From the NCBI RefSeq assembly GCF_000344805.1, contig NC_020453.1, forward strand, positions 6,729,001 to 6,793,000: 64,000 nucleotides of DNA, read 5' to 3'. The notes beneath the pieces were generated by a model. It was not told where the DNA came from. It saw only the letters and a list, made by a program, of their open reading frames with translations, and did not search any database. The stretch is from Bradyrhizobium oligotrophicum S58 (GTDB lineage: Bacteria > Pseudomonadota > Alphaproteobacteria > Rhizobiales > Xanthobacteraceae). The number at the start of each line of letters is the position of its first letter. Position 1 is the first letter of the stretch. This document shows, in pieces, positions 46,644 to 54,431 of the stretch. A program made the position numbers and the translations under genes.

Positions 46644-47609
46644 ATGAAGTGGGCGCGTGCGTTCCTGGTCGGCCTCGCGGCCGCGGCCTGCCTGGTGACA
46701 CAGCCGGCTGCGGCGGCCTATCCGGACCGTCCGATCCGCTGGCTGATCGGATTTTCGCCGGGCGGGCCGGTCGACATCGTCGCCCGCATCATGGCGCAAT
46801 GGCTGTCCGATCGCCTCGGTCAGCAGGTCGTGGTGGAGAACCGCACCGGCTCGGGCGGCAACATCGCGGCCGCCGCGATGATCAACGCACCGCCGGACGG
46901 CTACACGCTGCTGTTCGTGGCGCCCAACAACGCGATCAGCACCTCGCTGTACAAGAAGCTGCCGTATGACTTCATCCGCGACACCGTGCCGGTCGCGAGC
47001 ATCATGCAGCTCACCAACATGCTGGTGGTCAGCAACGACGTGCCGGCCAAGACGGTGAAGGAGTTCATCGACTACTGCCATGCCAATCCCGGCAAGATCG
47101 CCTTTGCATCGTCCGGCAACGGCACCTCGGTGCACATGGCGGCCGAGCTGTTCAAGGCGATGACGAAGTGCGACATGCTGCACGTGCCGTATCGCGGCTC
47201 GGCGCTGGCCTTCCCGGACATCATCTCCAACAAGGTGCAGCTGATCTTCGACAATCTGCCGACCGCACTGGAGCAGTCGCGCGGCGGCAGCGTGCGCGCG
47301 CTCGGCGTCACCTCGCCGCAGCGCTGGCCGACGGTGCCGGAGGTGCCCGCGATTGCCGACACCGTGCCGGGCTACGAATCGGTCGGCTTCTACGGCATCT
47401 CGGCGCCGAAGGGCACGCCGCCTGACATCGTCGAGATCCTCAACAAGGCGGTCGGCGAGGCCTTGAAAGACCCCAAGCTGGTGGCGCGGCTGACCGAGAC
47501 CGGCGGCATCCCACGCGCGATGACCCCGGCGGAGTTCGGCAAGCTCGTCGCCGACGAGACCGAGAAATGGCGCAAGGTGGTGGAATTCGCCGGAGTGTCG
47601 GTGGATTGA
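46644..47609 (+). CDS. Tripartite tricarboxylate transporter substrate-binding protein, TctC/Bug family (orphan)
   Basis: 321 residues from ATG 46644 with GGGAGG upstream. Signal peptide AFLVGLAAAACLVTQPAAAA; then the Bug signature YPDRPIRWLIGFSPGGPVDI, VENRTGSGGNIAAA and PPDGYTLLF. Further YRGSALAFPDIISNKVQL and GISAPKGTPPDIVEILN match the family. These proteins bind carboxylates for TctAB permeases or act as sensors. TctA/TctB are not in the window; orphan Bug proteins are numerous in some beta- and alphaproteobacteria. Confidence 0.92.
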   Translation: MKWARAFLVGLAAAACLVTQPAAAAYPDRPIRWLIGFSPGGPVDIVARIMAQWLSDRLGQQVVVENRTGSGGNIAAAAMINAPPDGYTLLFVAPNNAISTSLYKKLPYDFIRDTVPVASIMQLTNMLVVSNDVPAKTVKEFIDYCHANPGKIAFASSGNGTSVHMAAELFKAMTKCDMLHVPYRGSALAFPDIISNKVQLIFDNLPTALEQSRGGSVRALGVTSPQRWPTVPEVPAIADTVPGYESVGFYGISAPKGTPPDIVEILNKAVGEALKDPKLVARLTETGGIPRAMTPAEFGKLVADETEKWRKVVEFAGVSVD

Positions 47610-47828
47610 GCCGTTTGTTCGGATGCCTCTGACGGCCGGTTGAGACCTTGCGATCCGGCGCGCGCGAGGCCAGCCATCCACCTCCGGCTGCGAGACACCT
47701 GGCAACCGCGGTGCCATTGCCGGAACGCAGCAGACGCTGTAAACGAAGCCCGCACCGCCGCCGGGTCCGCCTCGCCGCCGGACAGGCTCACCCCTGCCCG
47801 CCGCCGTCACGAGCCCCCTGGCGCCGCG

Positions 47829-47904
47829 GGGCCTGTAGCTCAATGGTTAGAGCCGGCCGCTCATAACGGTCTGGTTGCAGGTTCGAGTCCTGCCGGGCCC
47901 ACCA
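47829..47904 (+). tRNA. tRNA with CAT anticodon (Ile2 or Met)
   Basis: 76 bases including an encoded CCA. The acceptor arms GGGCCTG / CGGGCCC, D-stem GCTC/GAGC, anticodon stem GGCCG/CGGTC around loop CTCATAA, and T-arm GCAGG-TTCGAGT-CCTGC all fold. The CAT anticodon may be elongator methionine or, after lysidine modification, isoleucine AUA; the GGGCCTG acceptor looks to me like the Ile2 type. An integrase gene ends 15 bp downstream, so this is the likely attachment site of the adjacent island. Confidence 0.93.
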
Positions 47905-47918
47905 ACAAGCTCAATAGT

Positions 47919-49139
47919 TTACGGCCTGCGTGCCAAGTGCTTCTTGAGATCAACCACCGTTTCGACCACCGATACGTTCTGCTTGCGATCCTTTGACGTA
48001 ATCGCGGCCGCGGCCTCGCGCATGTAGTCTGGATGGTGATGACCGTAGGTATCGAGCAGCACCTTGACTGACATGCCGAGAAAGCCTGACGCCTGCCAGG
48101 GATCGGCGCGCCGCTGCATGAGCCACGTCGCCGCCGTGTGGCGCAGCGTGTGTGGCGAGATATTCCCCTCCTTCAGCGACAGCCCAGACATTCGCACCGC
48201 GGTCGCGAATCCGGTTTTGACGGATTTGACCGGCTGGCCATTCCATTCGACAAAGTGCGAACGCACGACGCCGAGACGCGCCCAGCGCCGCATGTGCGCC
48301 AAAAGTCGGCCGGGTATCGGTACCGGAGGCTGTCGCTTGTTGGTCGCCCGCTTGCCTTCGGCGAGGCGATAGAAGATACCCCGCTCAAGATCGACGAATG
48401 ACCGACCCTCGTCACGCACAGGCGAAGCCGACGCGATGGCCCCAGCGCGCGTACCCGTGTACATGCCAATCAACAGGAACCGGGCGATATGGCGCAGCGG
48501 CCGCTTATGCGTCTCAATCTTCTGTCCCTTGAAAGGGCCGCGATGGACAGTCTGTGTCTCGCGGGCGCGCCAGCAGGTCCAGATCAGGCGCGCCGCTTCT
48601 TCGCGGGTCAGCCAACGCTCGCGCGGCCCCCCCTTCTCCGGCAGCGTCACATGGATCACGGCATGGTGCAGGTTCTCACGGGCATGATGCCCGATCGCCG
48701 CCCGCAAATCCTCAAGATCACGGCGAGCGCCGCCGGAATTGCCGCGCGCCCTGACATAAGCAGCGCAAAGCCCGGAGTTGATCTCTCCCAGCATTTTGCC
48801 GCCAAAGAAGTCGTTCAGCCGTTCGATCCGTCCATCGAACTTCTTGGGTGACGCTTGCCGATCGCGGCTGTCTTGACGATAGATTGACAACACATCGGCG
48901 ATGTCAATCACGTCTACATCGCGCGTCTTCCGGGGCGGCTGGTACTTGTTGGCAATATACGCTGCTAAGGCACGCTCGGCTTTGGCCGGCGGTCGTTTTC
49001 CAGACGGTTCCGCAAGGCATCCCGTGGCGATATGTTTGCCACCGTCTTTGATGATCCAGACGGAGGCGGCAACGATCCGCCCGTTTTTTCGACGGGCTGG
49101 CCGCTTCCAGAGTCGTGGTCCCTTGCTTGTACGCGGCAT
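47919..49139 (-). CDS. Tyrosine-type site-specific integrase
   Basis: About 406 residues from ATG 49139 (MPRTSKGPRLWKR); the frame stays open to 49487 but overlaps the excisionase-like gene in another frame. A SAM-like core-binding domain (DVLSIYRQDSRDRQASPKKF) is followed by the catalytic domain: Arg I in GMYTGTRAGAI, HTLRHTAATWL with His and Arg at about 330 and 333, and the tyrosine in LLDTYGHHHPDY at about 365. It catalyses island integration at the tRNA 3' end, to which its own 3' end points. Confidence 0.9.
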   Translation of the reverse strand: MPRTSKGPRLWKRPARRKNGRIVAASVWIIKDGGKHIATGCLAEPSGKRPPAKAERALAAYIANKYQPPRKTRDVDVIDIADVLSIYRQDSRDRQASPKKFDGRIERLNDFFGGKMLGEINSGLCAAYVRARGNSGGARRDLEDLRAAIGHHARENLHHAVIHVTLPEKGGPRERWLTREEAARLIWTCWRARETQTVHRGPFKGQKIETHKRPLRHIARFLLIGMYTGTRAGAIASASPVRDEGRSFVDLERGIFYRLAEGKRATNKRQPPVPIPGRLLAHMRRWARLGVVRSHFVEWNGQPVKSVKTGFATAVRMSGLSLKEGNISPHTLRHTAATWLMQRRADPWQASGFLGMSVKVLLDTYGHHHPDYMREAAAAITSKDRKQNVSVVETVVDLKKHLARRP

Positions 49140-49336
49140 AACCGTCGCATCTCCTCGATTGCGGCCAGCGTCGTGAACTGTTTCCCGGCCATAACCTCGA
49201 CGGTAAGCCTTTTTCGGCGGATTTCCTTGCGCAGGCCCGAGACCGTCATCCCGCCCATAGGAAATGCGATCTTGAGGGCATCGGCAAGGCGCAGTGGGGT
49301 ATCCGGTGCAATTTCGGGCTGCGCTCGATTTGTCAT
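48965..49336 (-). CDS. Excisionase-like / small DNA-binding protein overlapping the integrase start
   Basis: 123 residues. The N-terminal 70 (LRLADALKIAFPMGGMTVSG, LRKEIRRKRLTVEVMAGKQF and TTLAAIEEMRRLC) have the layout of a winged-helix excisionase-type protein: a helix-turn-helix reading 'G-M-T-V-S-G-L-R' followed by 'A-G-K-x-F-T-T'. Its last 175 bp overlap the integrase gene in a different frame. It may direct excision and couple its translation to that of the integrase. The proline-rich C-terminus is non-conserved. Confidence 0.75.
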   Translation of the reverse strand: MTNRAQPEIAPDTPLRLADALKIAFPMGGMTVSGLRKEIRRKRLTVEVMAGKQFTTLAAIEEMRRLCRVQARDHDSGSGQPVEKTGGSLPPPSGSSKTVANISPRDALRNRLENDRRPKPSVP

Positions 49337-49576
49337 CGACGCTCATGGTGCTTCTAGTGAAAGACCCAGCGATGTGATCGACTATAGTGGCGGCGGCCCG
49401 TTCAGAGTAAAGCGGTGCCTTCCTTCTATCGAAGGATCGGTCGTCAATTCGCGTAATGGAGTACACGGACCGGGCCTCGTCAGGCAAAGAGAAGGTTCAG
49501 GCCGACCCGCTCGCGATTGTTCTGGCTAAGGTGCACGGAGACACCGTCACCACCAAAGAGACTGGCATCGGTAGCC

Positions 49577-49846
49577 TCAGCAGAATACCCGGGGTCTGCA
49601 ACGCGATGAAGGTCGAATGCATCTCGCCTCAACCCGGATCGCCGCTCTCTGGACGGTTCTGGAGCGGCTCCGCTCGGTCCGGCCACGGACGGCGGCGTAG
49701 AGGTCCGACAGGGACAGGTAACGCTCGTCCGGCGGCCGCGAGAACCATTCCGACGATACGCGGTCGATCCGCTCGCCGCGCCTCACATCCACCTTGTAGC
49801 CGCCAGCGCGGTCGCGAGCGGCGTCCAGAATCTTCACATGGGTCAT
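49577..49846 (-). pseudogene. N-terminal fragment resembling DUF932 proteins
   Basis: From ATG 49846 the sequence MTHVKILDAARDRAGGYKVD, then VSSEWFSRPPDERYLSLSDL and RSRSRTVQRAAIRVEA resembles the beginning of the DUF932 family found on mobile elements; family members exceed 250 residues, but here the similarity stops after about 72 residues and a short unrelated tail leads to a stop. The rest of the 49337-50112 interval has no gene I can support. Likely a deletion remnant inside the island. Confidence 0.55.
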
Positions 49847-50112
49847 GGCTAGTCTCCATGACGGACGCAGGAGGCTTATCCTCCAACCCTCAACCCGTCA
49901 CGGCGAAGCCGGTCCGCCCTCTCGGTTTTTAAAATAGGCGTTGGGGGGATCTCCCCGCAGAAGGGGGGGCGTCGGCGACCGCGGCGCCGGCCAGGGGGAA
50001 GGCCTTTCCCTCCAGGCCTTCCAGATCGCGGTCCCGTAACTTCCAATTGGCGGACCGTTGACTTCCAATCAGCCGAGGCCAATAGTTCCGACCTTCCGGA
50101 TTCGGAGACGGC

Positions 50113-51369
50113 ATGTTCGAGCGGTTTGTGGAGCGACGGGCGGAGGAAGCCCTTTCTGATACGCCAGTGGTCCTGATCGTAGGCCCGCGCCGTGCCGGCA
50201 AGACCACGCTTGTCCGAAAAATGGGAGAAGCCGGGCGGACATATATCACGCTCGACGATCAAACGGTCCTCGAGGCCGCCCAGTCCGATCCCGCCGGCTT
50301 CATCCGCGGCCTCGACCGGGCCATTATCGACGAAATCCAACGTGCCCCTGACCTGCTGTTGGCCATCAAGAAGACCGTCGACGAGGACTATCGGCCGGGT
50401 CGCTTCCTGCTCACGGGCTCGGCGAATGTGCTGACTTTGCCGAGGGTCGCCGACAGCTTGGCCGGCCGTATGGAGACCATCCAGATGCTGCCGCTCGCAA
50501 GGGCTGAGATCGAAGGCCGGACGCCGACTTTCCTGGAGCATCTCTTCGCAGGAAAGCTCCGGAGCCAGCGGGAGGCAATCTTGGGCGACGATCTTGTCCA
50601 GCTTGTCCTGCTCGGCGGTTTTCCCGAAGTGATCAGCCGCGACAGCGAGCGCCGGCGACAGGACTGGTCGAGGTCCTATCTCACATCGGTCCTCACGCGC
50701 GATCTGCGGGATATCGCTGACGTCGAGAAGCTGACGGAACTTCCGAGATTCGTAAGGCTGCTGGCCGAGCACTCCGGCCAGTTGGTCAACTATTCGCAGT
50801 TCGGCGCCGGCATCAACGTCAGCCACAAGACGGGGCAGCGATATGTCGGGCTGCTTGAGCAGGTGTTCCTGATCGCCACGGTGCAACCATGGTTCACCAA
50901 TGCCCTGAAGCGCATCGTAAAGACGCCGAAGCTGCACTTCCTCGATTCCGGCCTGCTAGCGACAGTGCGCGGTCTTTCCTGCGACAGGGTCAAGGCGGAT
51001 CGCAGCACGTTCGGCGCGCTGCTCGAAAGCTTCGTGTTCGCGGAGGTTCTGAAGCTGATGACGGCCTCGGACCTGCGGCTGACGCCGCACCATTTTCGGG
51101 ATCGGGGCGGACGCGAGGTGGACATCGTGCTGGAACGCGATGATGGGATGATCGCGGGCATTGAAGTCAAGGCGAGCGCGACGGTCAAAGCCAGTGATTT
51201 CGGGGGCCTGCGGGCCTTGGCCGAGGCGTGCGGAGACCGCTTTGCCTTCGGCATCGTCCTCTACGACAGCGCCGACGTCGTGCCATTCGGCGACAGACTG
51301 GCGGCGGCGCCATTGTCAAGTCTTTGGAATGGAGCGCCGCAGACGAACAAGGCGGACAAATCAAGATAG
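50113..51369 (+). CDS. AAA_14/DUF4143 ATPase
   Basis: 418 residues, ATG with CGGAGAC upstream. The AAA_14 ATPase domain has Walker A GPRRAGKTTLV (residues 24-34), the Walker B-like AIIDEIQRAPDLL and sensor FLLTGSANVLTL. The C-terminal DUF4143 domain ends in REVDIVLERDDGMIAGIEVK, a D-x(n)-E-V-K pattern of the PD-(D/E)XK fold. Proteins of this architecture are widespread and poorly understood; some associate with toxin-antitoxin or stress functions. It is 21 bp before the PHP-ATPase gene on the same strand, so it may be the first gene of the putative defence operon. Confidence 0.88.
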   Translation: MFERFVERRAEEALSDTPVVLIVGPRRAGKTTLVRKMGEAGRTYITLDDQTVLEAAQSDPAGFIRGLDRAIIDEIQRAPDLLLAIKKTVDEDYRPGRFLLTGSANVLTLPRVADSLAGRMETIQMLPLARAEIEGRTPTFLEHLFAGKLRSQREAILGDDLVQLVLLGGFPEVISRDSERRRQDWSRSYLTSVLTRDLRDIADVEKLTELPRFVRLLAEHSGQLVNYSQFGAGINVSHKTGQRYVGLLEQVFLIATVQPWFTNALKRIVKTPKLHFLDSGLLATVRGLSCDRVKADRSTFGALLESFVFAEVLKLMTASDLRLTPHHFRDRGGREVDIVLERDDGMIAGIEVKASATVKASDFGGLRALAEACGDRFAFGIVLYDSADVVPFGDRLAAAPLSSLWNGAPQTNKADKSR

Positions 51370-51390
51370 CCGCCGGGAAAGGGGGAAACG

Positions 51391-54369
51391 ATGCTCAGCA
51401 GAGGGTCAGAATGGCGGAGATGGGAACCGCATATCCACGCGCCAGGCACGGTCATGAACAATCAGTTCAGCGGCCCGAACGCTTGGGGCGATTATCTGAC
51501 CGCGCTTGAGCAAGCCACGCCGGTCATCGAGGCGATCGCGGTCACGGACTACTACGTGACTGATACCTACGAGGAGGTGTTGCGGCACAAGGCGGCCGGG
51601 CGTTTGCCCAGCGCCAAGCTGGTCTTTCCCAACGTGGAACTCCGGCTCGATGTGGCGACGGCGAAGGGAGGCTTTGTCAATCTCCACCTGTTCGTCAGCC
51701 CGGAGGATCCGCAGCATCTCGACGAGCTGCAGCGTCTGCTCTCGCGCCTACAGTTCAACGTCATGCAAGATCGTTTCGATTGCACGCGGGCTGATCTCAT
51801 CCGGCTGGGCAAGAAGGCCGATCCCAACATCACGGACGAACGGGCCGCGCTGGCCTATGGGGCCAACCAGTTCAAGGTCAATTTCCAGCAGCTCCGCGAG
51901 GTATTCTCCGAAAGCGGATGGGCGAAGAAGAACATCCTGATTGCGGTAGCCGGCGGAGCCACTGACGGCACGTCGGGGGTGCGGGAGGCCGCAGATCAAA
52001 CAATCCGACGCGAGATCGAGGGCTTCGCCCATGTGATCTTCGCGGGCAGCCCTGCGCAACGTGAGTTCTGGTTGGGTCAGAAAGACCTCGGGCCCGACGA
52101 AATCCGTGCGCGTTATGGCGGGCTGAAGCCCTGTCTGCACGGGAGCGATGCGCATAAGCTCGACGACGTGGCGTCGCCATTTGGAAATCGATTCTCGTGG
52201 ATCAAGGGCGGGCTCGAATTCGATGCGCTCCGCCAAGCTTGCATCGATCCCGACGGGCGCGCCTATGTCGGTGAGCAGCCGCCGCGTTCGGCCATGCCGT
52301 CGCAGGTCATCTCGCACGTCCAGATCGCCGATGCGGATTGGGCCATCACGCCCGACATCCCCCTCAATCATGGTCTCGTCGCCATCATCGGCGCGCGTGG
52401 ATCGGGGAAGACGGCCCTGGCCGACGTGATCGCAGCGGGAAGCGACGCGATTTCGCCGTCCGGCTGGAACGCCGATGAGAACATCAGCCCATCGTTCCTG
52501 GCTCGGGCGCGCAAGTTGATCGGTGACGCATCGACGACGCTGACCTGGGGAGGGGGCGCGACGGTCACGCGCGCCCTGGATGGCAGCGACGCCAACGGCC
52601 ATATGACCTTTCCGCGCGCTCGGTATCTCTCCCAGCAATTCGTCGAGGAGCTTTGCTCGGCCAAGGGGGTCTCCGACGGCCTGGTGGACGAGATCGAGCG
52701 CGTGATCTTCAAGTCGCATTCCCAGGACGATCGTGAATGGGCGCTCGATTTCGCCGAGCTACGCGACCAGCAGATCTCGCGGTTCCAGCAGGCGCGCGAG
52801 CGCGAAGCCGAGGCGATCGCCGATATCTCGGACCGGATCGCCACCGAGTTTGAGAAAGAAAGCCTTGTCACTACGCTGACCACCCAGGTCGGGCAGAAGA
52901 AGAAGCTGATCGCAGATTACACAGCCGATCGCGCCAAGCTCGTCGTCAAGGGCACCGAAGCGCAGGTCACCCGCCACACGCGGCTCAGCGAGGCGGCCCA
53001 GAAGCTCCGCAACAAGATCCAGTCCTTCGGCAATCAGCGCCGCACCTTCGTCGCCCTGCAGGATGAGGTACGCAGCATGCGCGCCACCGGGGCGCCGGAA
53101 ATGCTCCGCCAGGCCCAAGCGCGACACGCCAACAGCGGTCTCGACGCCAAGCAGTGGGAAGACTTTCTGCTCATCTACAAGGGCGACGTCGATAAGAGCC
53201 TGACGGCCTACATCGCGTGGGCCGATGGCGAGGTTCGCAAGCTTAATGGTGTTGCGCCGCCGCCCGGTGATCCGAATGTCGCGCTGGTACCCGACATTGC
53301 CGATCTCTCCACGCTTCCGCTCGCGCCAATCGCCGCCGAAATGACGCGCCTCGAGGCGCTGTTCAGCGCCGATAAGGTCGTCCGCGATCAATACGCGGCG
53401 CTGACTGGCCGCATCGCGCAGGAGAACTCCGCGCTCCAGACCCTCGAAACCCGGCTCGCCGATGCGCAAGGCGCCTCAGCGCGCCGGAAAGACCTTCAGA
53501 CCGAGCGCGACGATACCTACGGCCGGGTGTTCGAGGCGATCATCAACGAACAGAGTGCGCTAGCTGCTCTCTATGCCCCGCTGATGGCGCGGCTTGCGGC
53601 GTCGTCGGGCACGCTCAAGAAGCTCAGCTTCTCGGTCCGTAGGATCGCCGACGTTCAAGCCTGGGGTTCGGTGGCGGAGACAGAACTCCTCGATCGGCGC
53701 AAGACCGGCCCCTTTTACGGGCGGGGCTCCCTAATCGCGGCCGCCACTGAAGCGCTCAAGCCGGCCTGGGAGACGGGATCGGCGGCCGATGTCCAAGCGG
53801 CCATGACGGCCTTCATGGCAAGATACCTGAGAGACCTGCTGTCACACGCACCCTTTGCACCGACGCAGCAGGCCGAATTCCGGGCCTGGTCGAAACGGTT
53901 CGCGCATTGGCTTTTCGGCACCGATCACATCACGGTCCGGTACGAGATCTCCTACGACGGTGTCGACATCCGGAAGCTGTCGCCTGGCACGCGGGGCATT
54001 GTGCTGCTGCTGCTGTATCTGGCGCTGGACGATTCAGACGATCGACCATTGGTAATCGACCAGCCTGAGGAAAACCTCGATCCCAAATCGGTTTTCGACG
54101 AGCTGGTGGCGCTGTTTGTCGCGGCCAAGGCGAAGCGCCAAGTGATCATGGTCACGCACAACGCCAACCTCGTCATCAACACCGATGCGGACCAGATCAT
54201 CGTCGCATCGGCGGGTCCGCATCCTTCGGGCGGTCTTCCGCCGATCACCTATGTGTCGGGCGGTCTTGAGAGCGCGGAAATCCGCAAGGCGGTGTGTGAC
54301 ATCTTGGAGGGCGGCGAGGCCGCCTTCCGCGAACGGGCCCGAAGACTGCGCGTGAGGCTGGAGCGATGA
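51391..54369 (+). CDS. PHP-domain plus SMC/ABC-like ATPase (TrlF/Ppl type)
   Basis: 992 residues, start with AAAGGGGGAAACG upstream. Residues 1-300 form a PHP phosphoesterase-like domain: PHIHAPGT, AVTDYYV, NLHLFV and CLHGSDAHKLDD carry the metal-binding histidines and aspartates. Walker A GARGSGKTAL is at about 333-342, a charged coiled-coil region runs roughly 450-760, then signature-like LSPGTRGIVLLLLYL, Walker B PLVIDQPEENLDPKS near 887 and H-loop VTHNANLVINT. The architecture matches the 'TrlF family' and, as I recall, the Ppl antiphage proteins. It probably cleaves or senses nucleic acid in an ATP-dependent way. Stop overlaps a small ORF. Confidence 0.88.
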   Translation: MLSRGSEWRRWEPHIHAPGTVMNNQFSGPNAWGDYLTALEQATPVIEAIAVTDYYVTDTYEEVLRHKAAGRLPSAKLVFPNVELRLDVATAKGGFVNLHLFVSPEDPQHLDELQRLLSRLQFNVMQDRFDCTRADLIRLGKKADPNITDERAALAYGANQFKVNFQQLREVFSESGWAKKNILIAVAGGATDGTSGVREAADQTIRREIEGFAHVIFAGSPAQREFWLGQKDLGPDEIRARYGGLKPCLHGSDAHKLDDVASPFGNRFSWIKGGLEFDALRQACIDPDGRAYVGEQPPRSAMPSQVISHVQIADADWAITPDIPLNHGLVAIIGARGSGKTALADVIAAGSDAISPSGWNADENISPSFLARARKLIGDASTTLTWGGGATVTRALDGSDANGHMTFPRARYLSQQFVEELCSAKGVSDGLVDEIERVIFKSHSQDDREWALDFAELRDQQISRFQQAREREAEAIADISDRIATEFEKESLVTTLTTQVGQKKKLIADYTADRAKLVVKGTEAQVTRHTRLSEAAQKLRNKIQSFGNQRRTFVALQDEVRSMRATGAPEMLRQAQARHANSGLDAKQWEDFLLIYKGDVDKSLTAYIAWADGEVRKLNGVAPPPGDPNVALVPDIADLSTLPLAPIAAEMTRLEALFSADKVVRDQYAALTGRIAQENSALQTLETRLADAQGASARRKDLQTERDDTYGRVFEAIINEQSALAALYAPLMARLAASSGTLKKLSFSVRRIADVQAWGSVAETELLDRRKTGPFYGRGSLIAAATEALKPAWETGSAADVQAAMTAFMARYLRDLLSHAPFAPTQQAEFRAWSKRFAHWLFGTDHITVRYEISYDGVDIRKLSPGTRGIVLLLLYLALDDSDDRPLVIDQPEENLDPKSVFDELVALFVAAKAKRQVIMVTHNANLVINTDADQIIVASAGPHPSGGLPPITYVSGGLESAEIRKAVCDILEGGEAAFRERARRLRVRLER

Positions 54370-54431
54370 GCGCGGCCGACCTCATCAGCAAGCGGGCCAG
54401 GAAAACGCAGCAAATGGACGCCGAGATTTGA
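54366..54431 (+). CDS. 21-codon ORF linking the two large defence genes
   Basis: ATG 54366 overlaps the stop of the PHP-ATPase (ATGA) and its own TGA overlaps the TTG start of the next gene (TTGA). It would encode MSAADLISKRARKTQQMDAE plus one residue, a basic helical peptide. Whether it is a product or a translational relay is unknown; the exact double overlap is what supports it. Confidence 0.4.
   Translation: MSAADLISKRARKTQQMDAEI

Noticed and set aside
49876..50937. 353-codon frame antisense to the DUF4143 ATPase
   Set aside because: The + strand gene has complete ATPase motifs and a ribosome site; the antisense frame does not.
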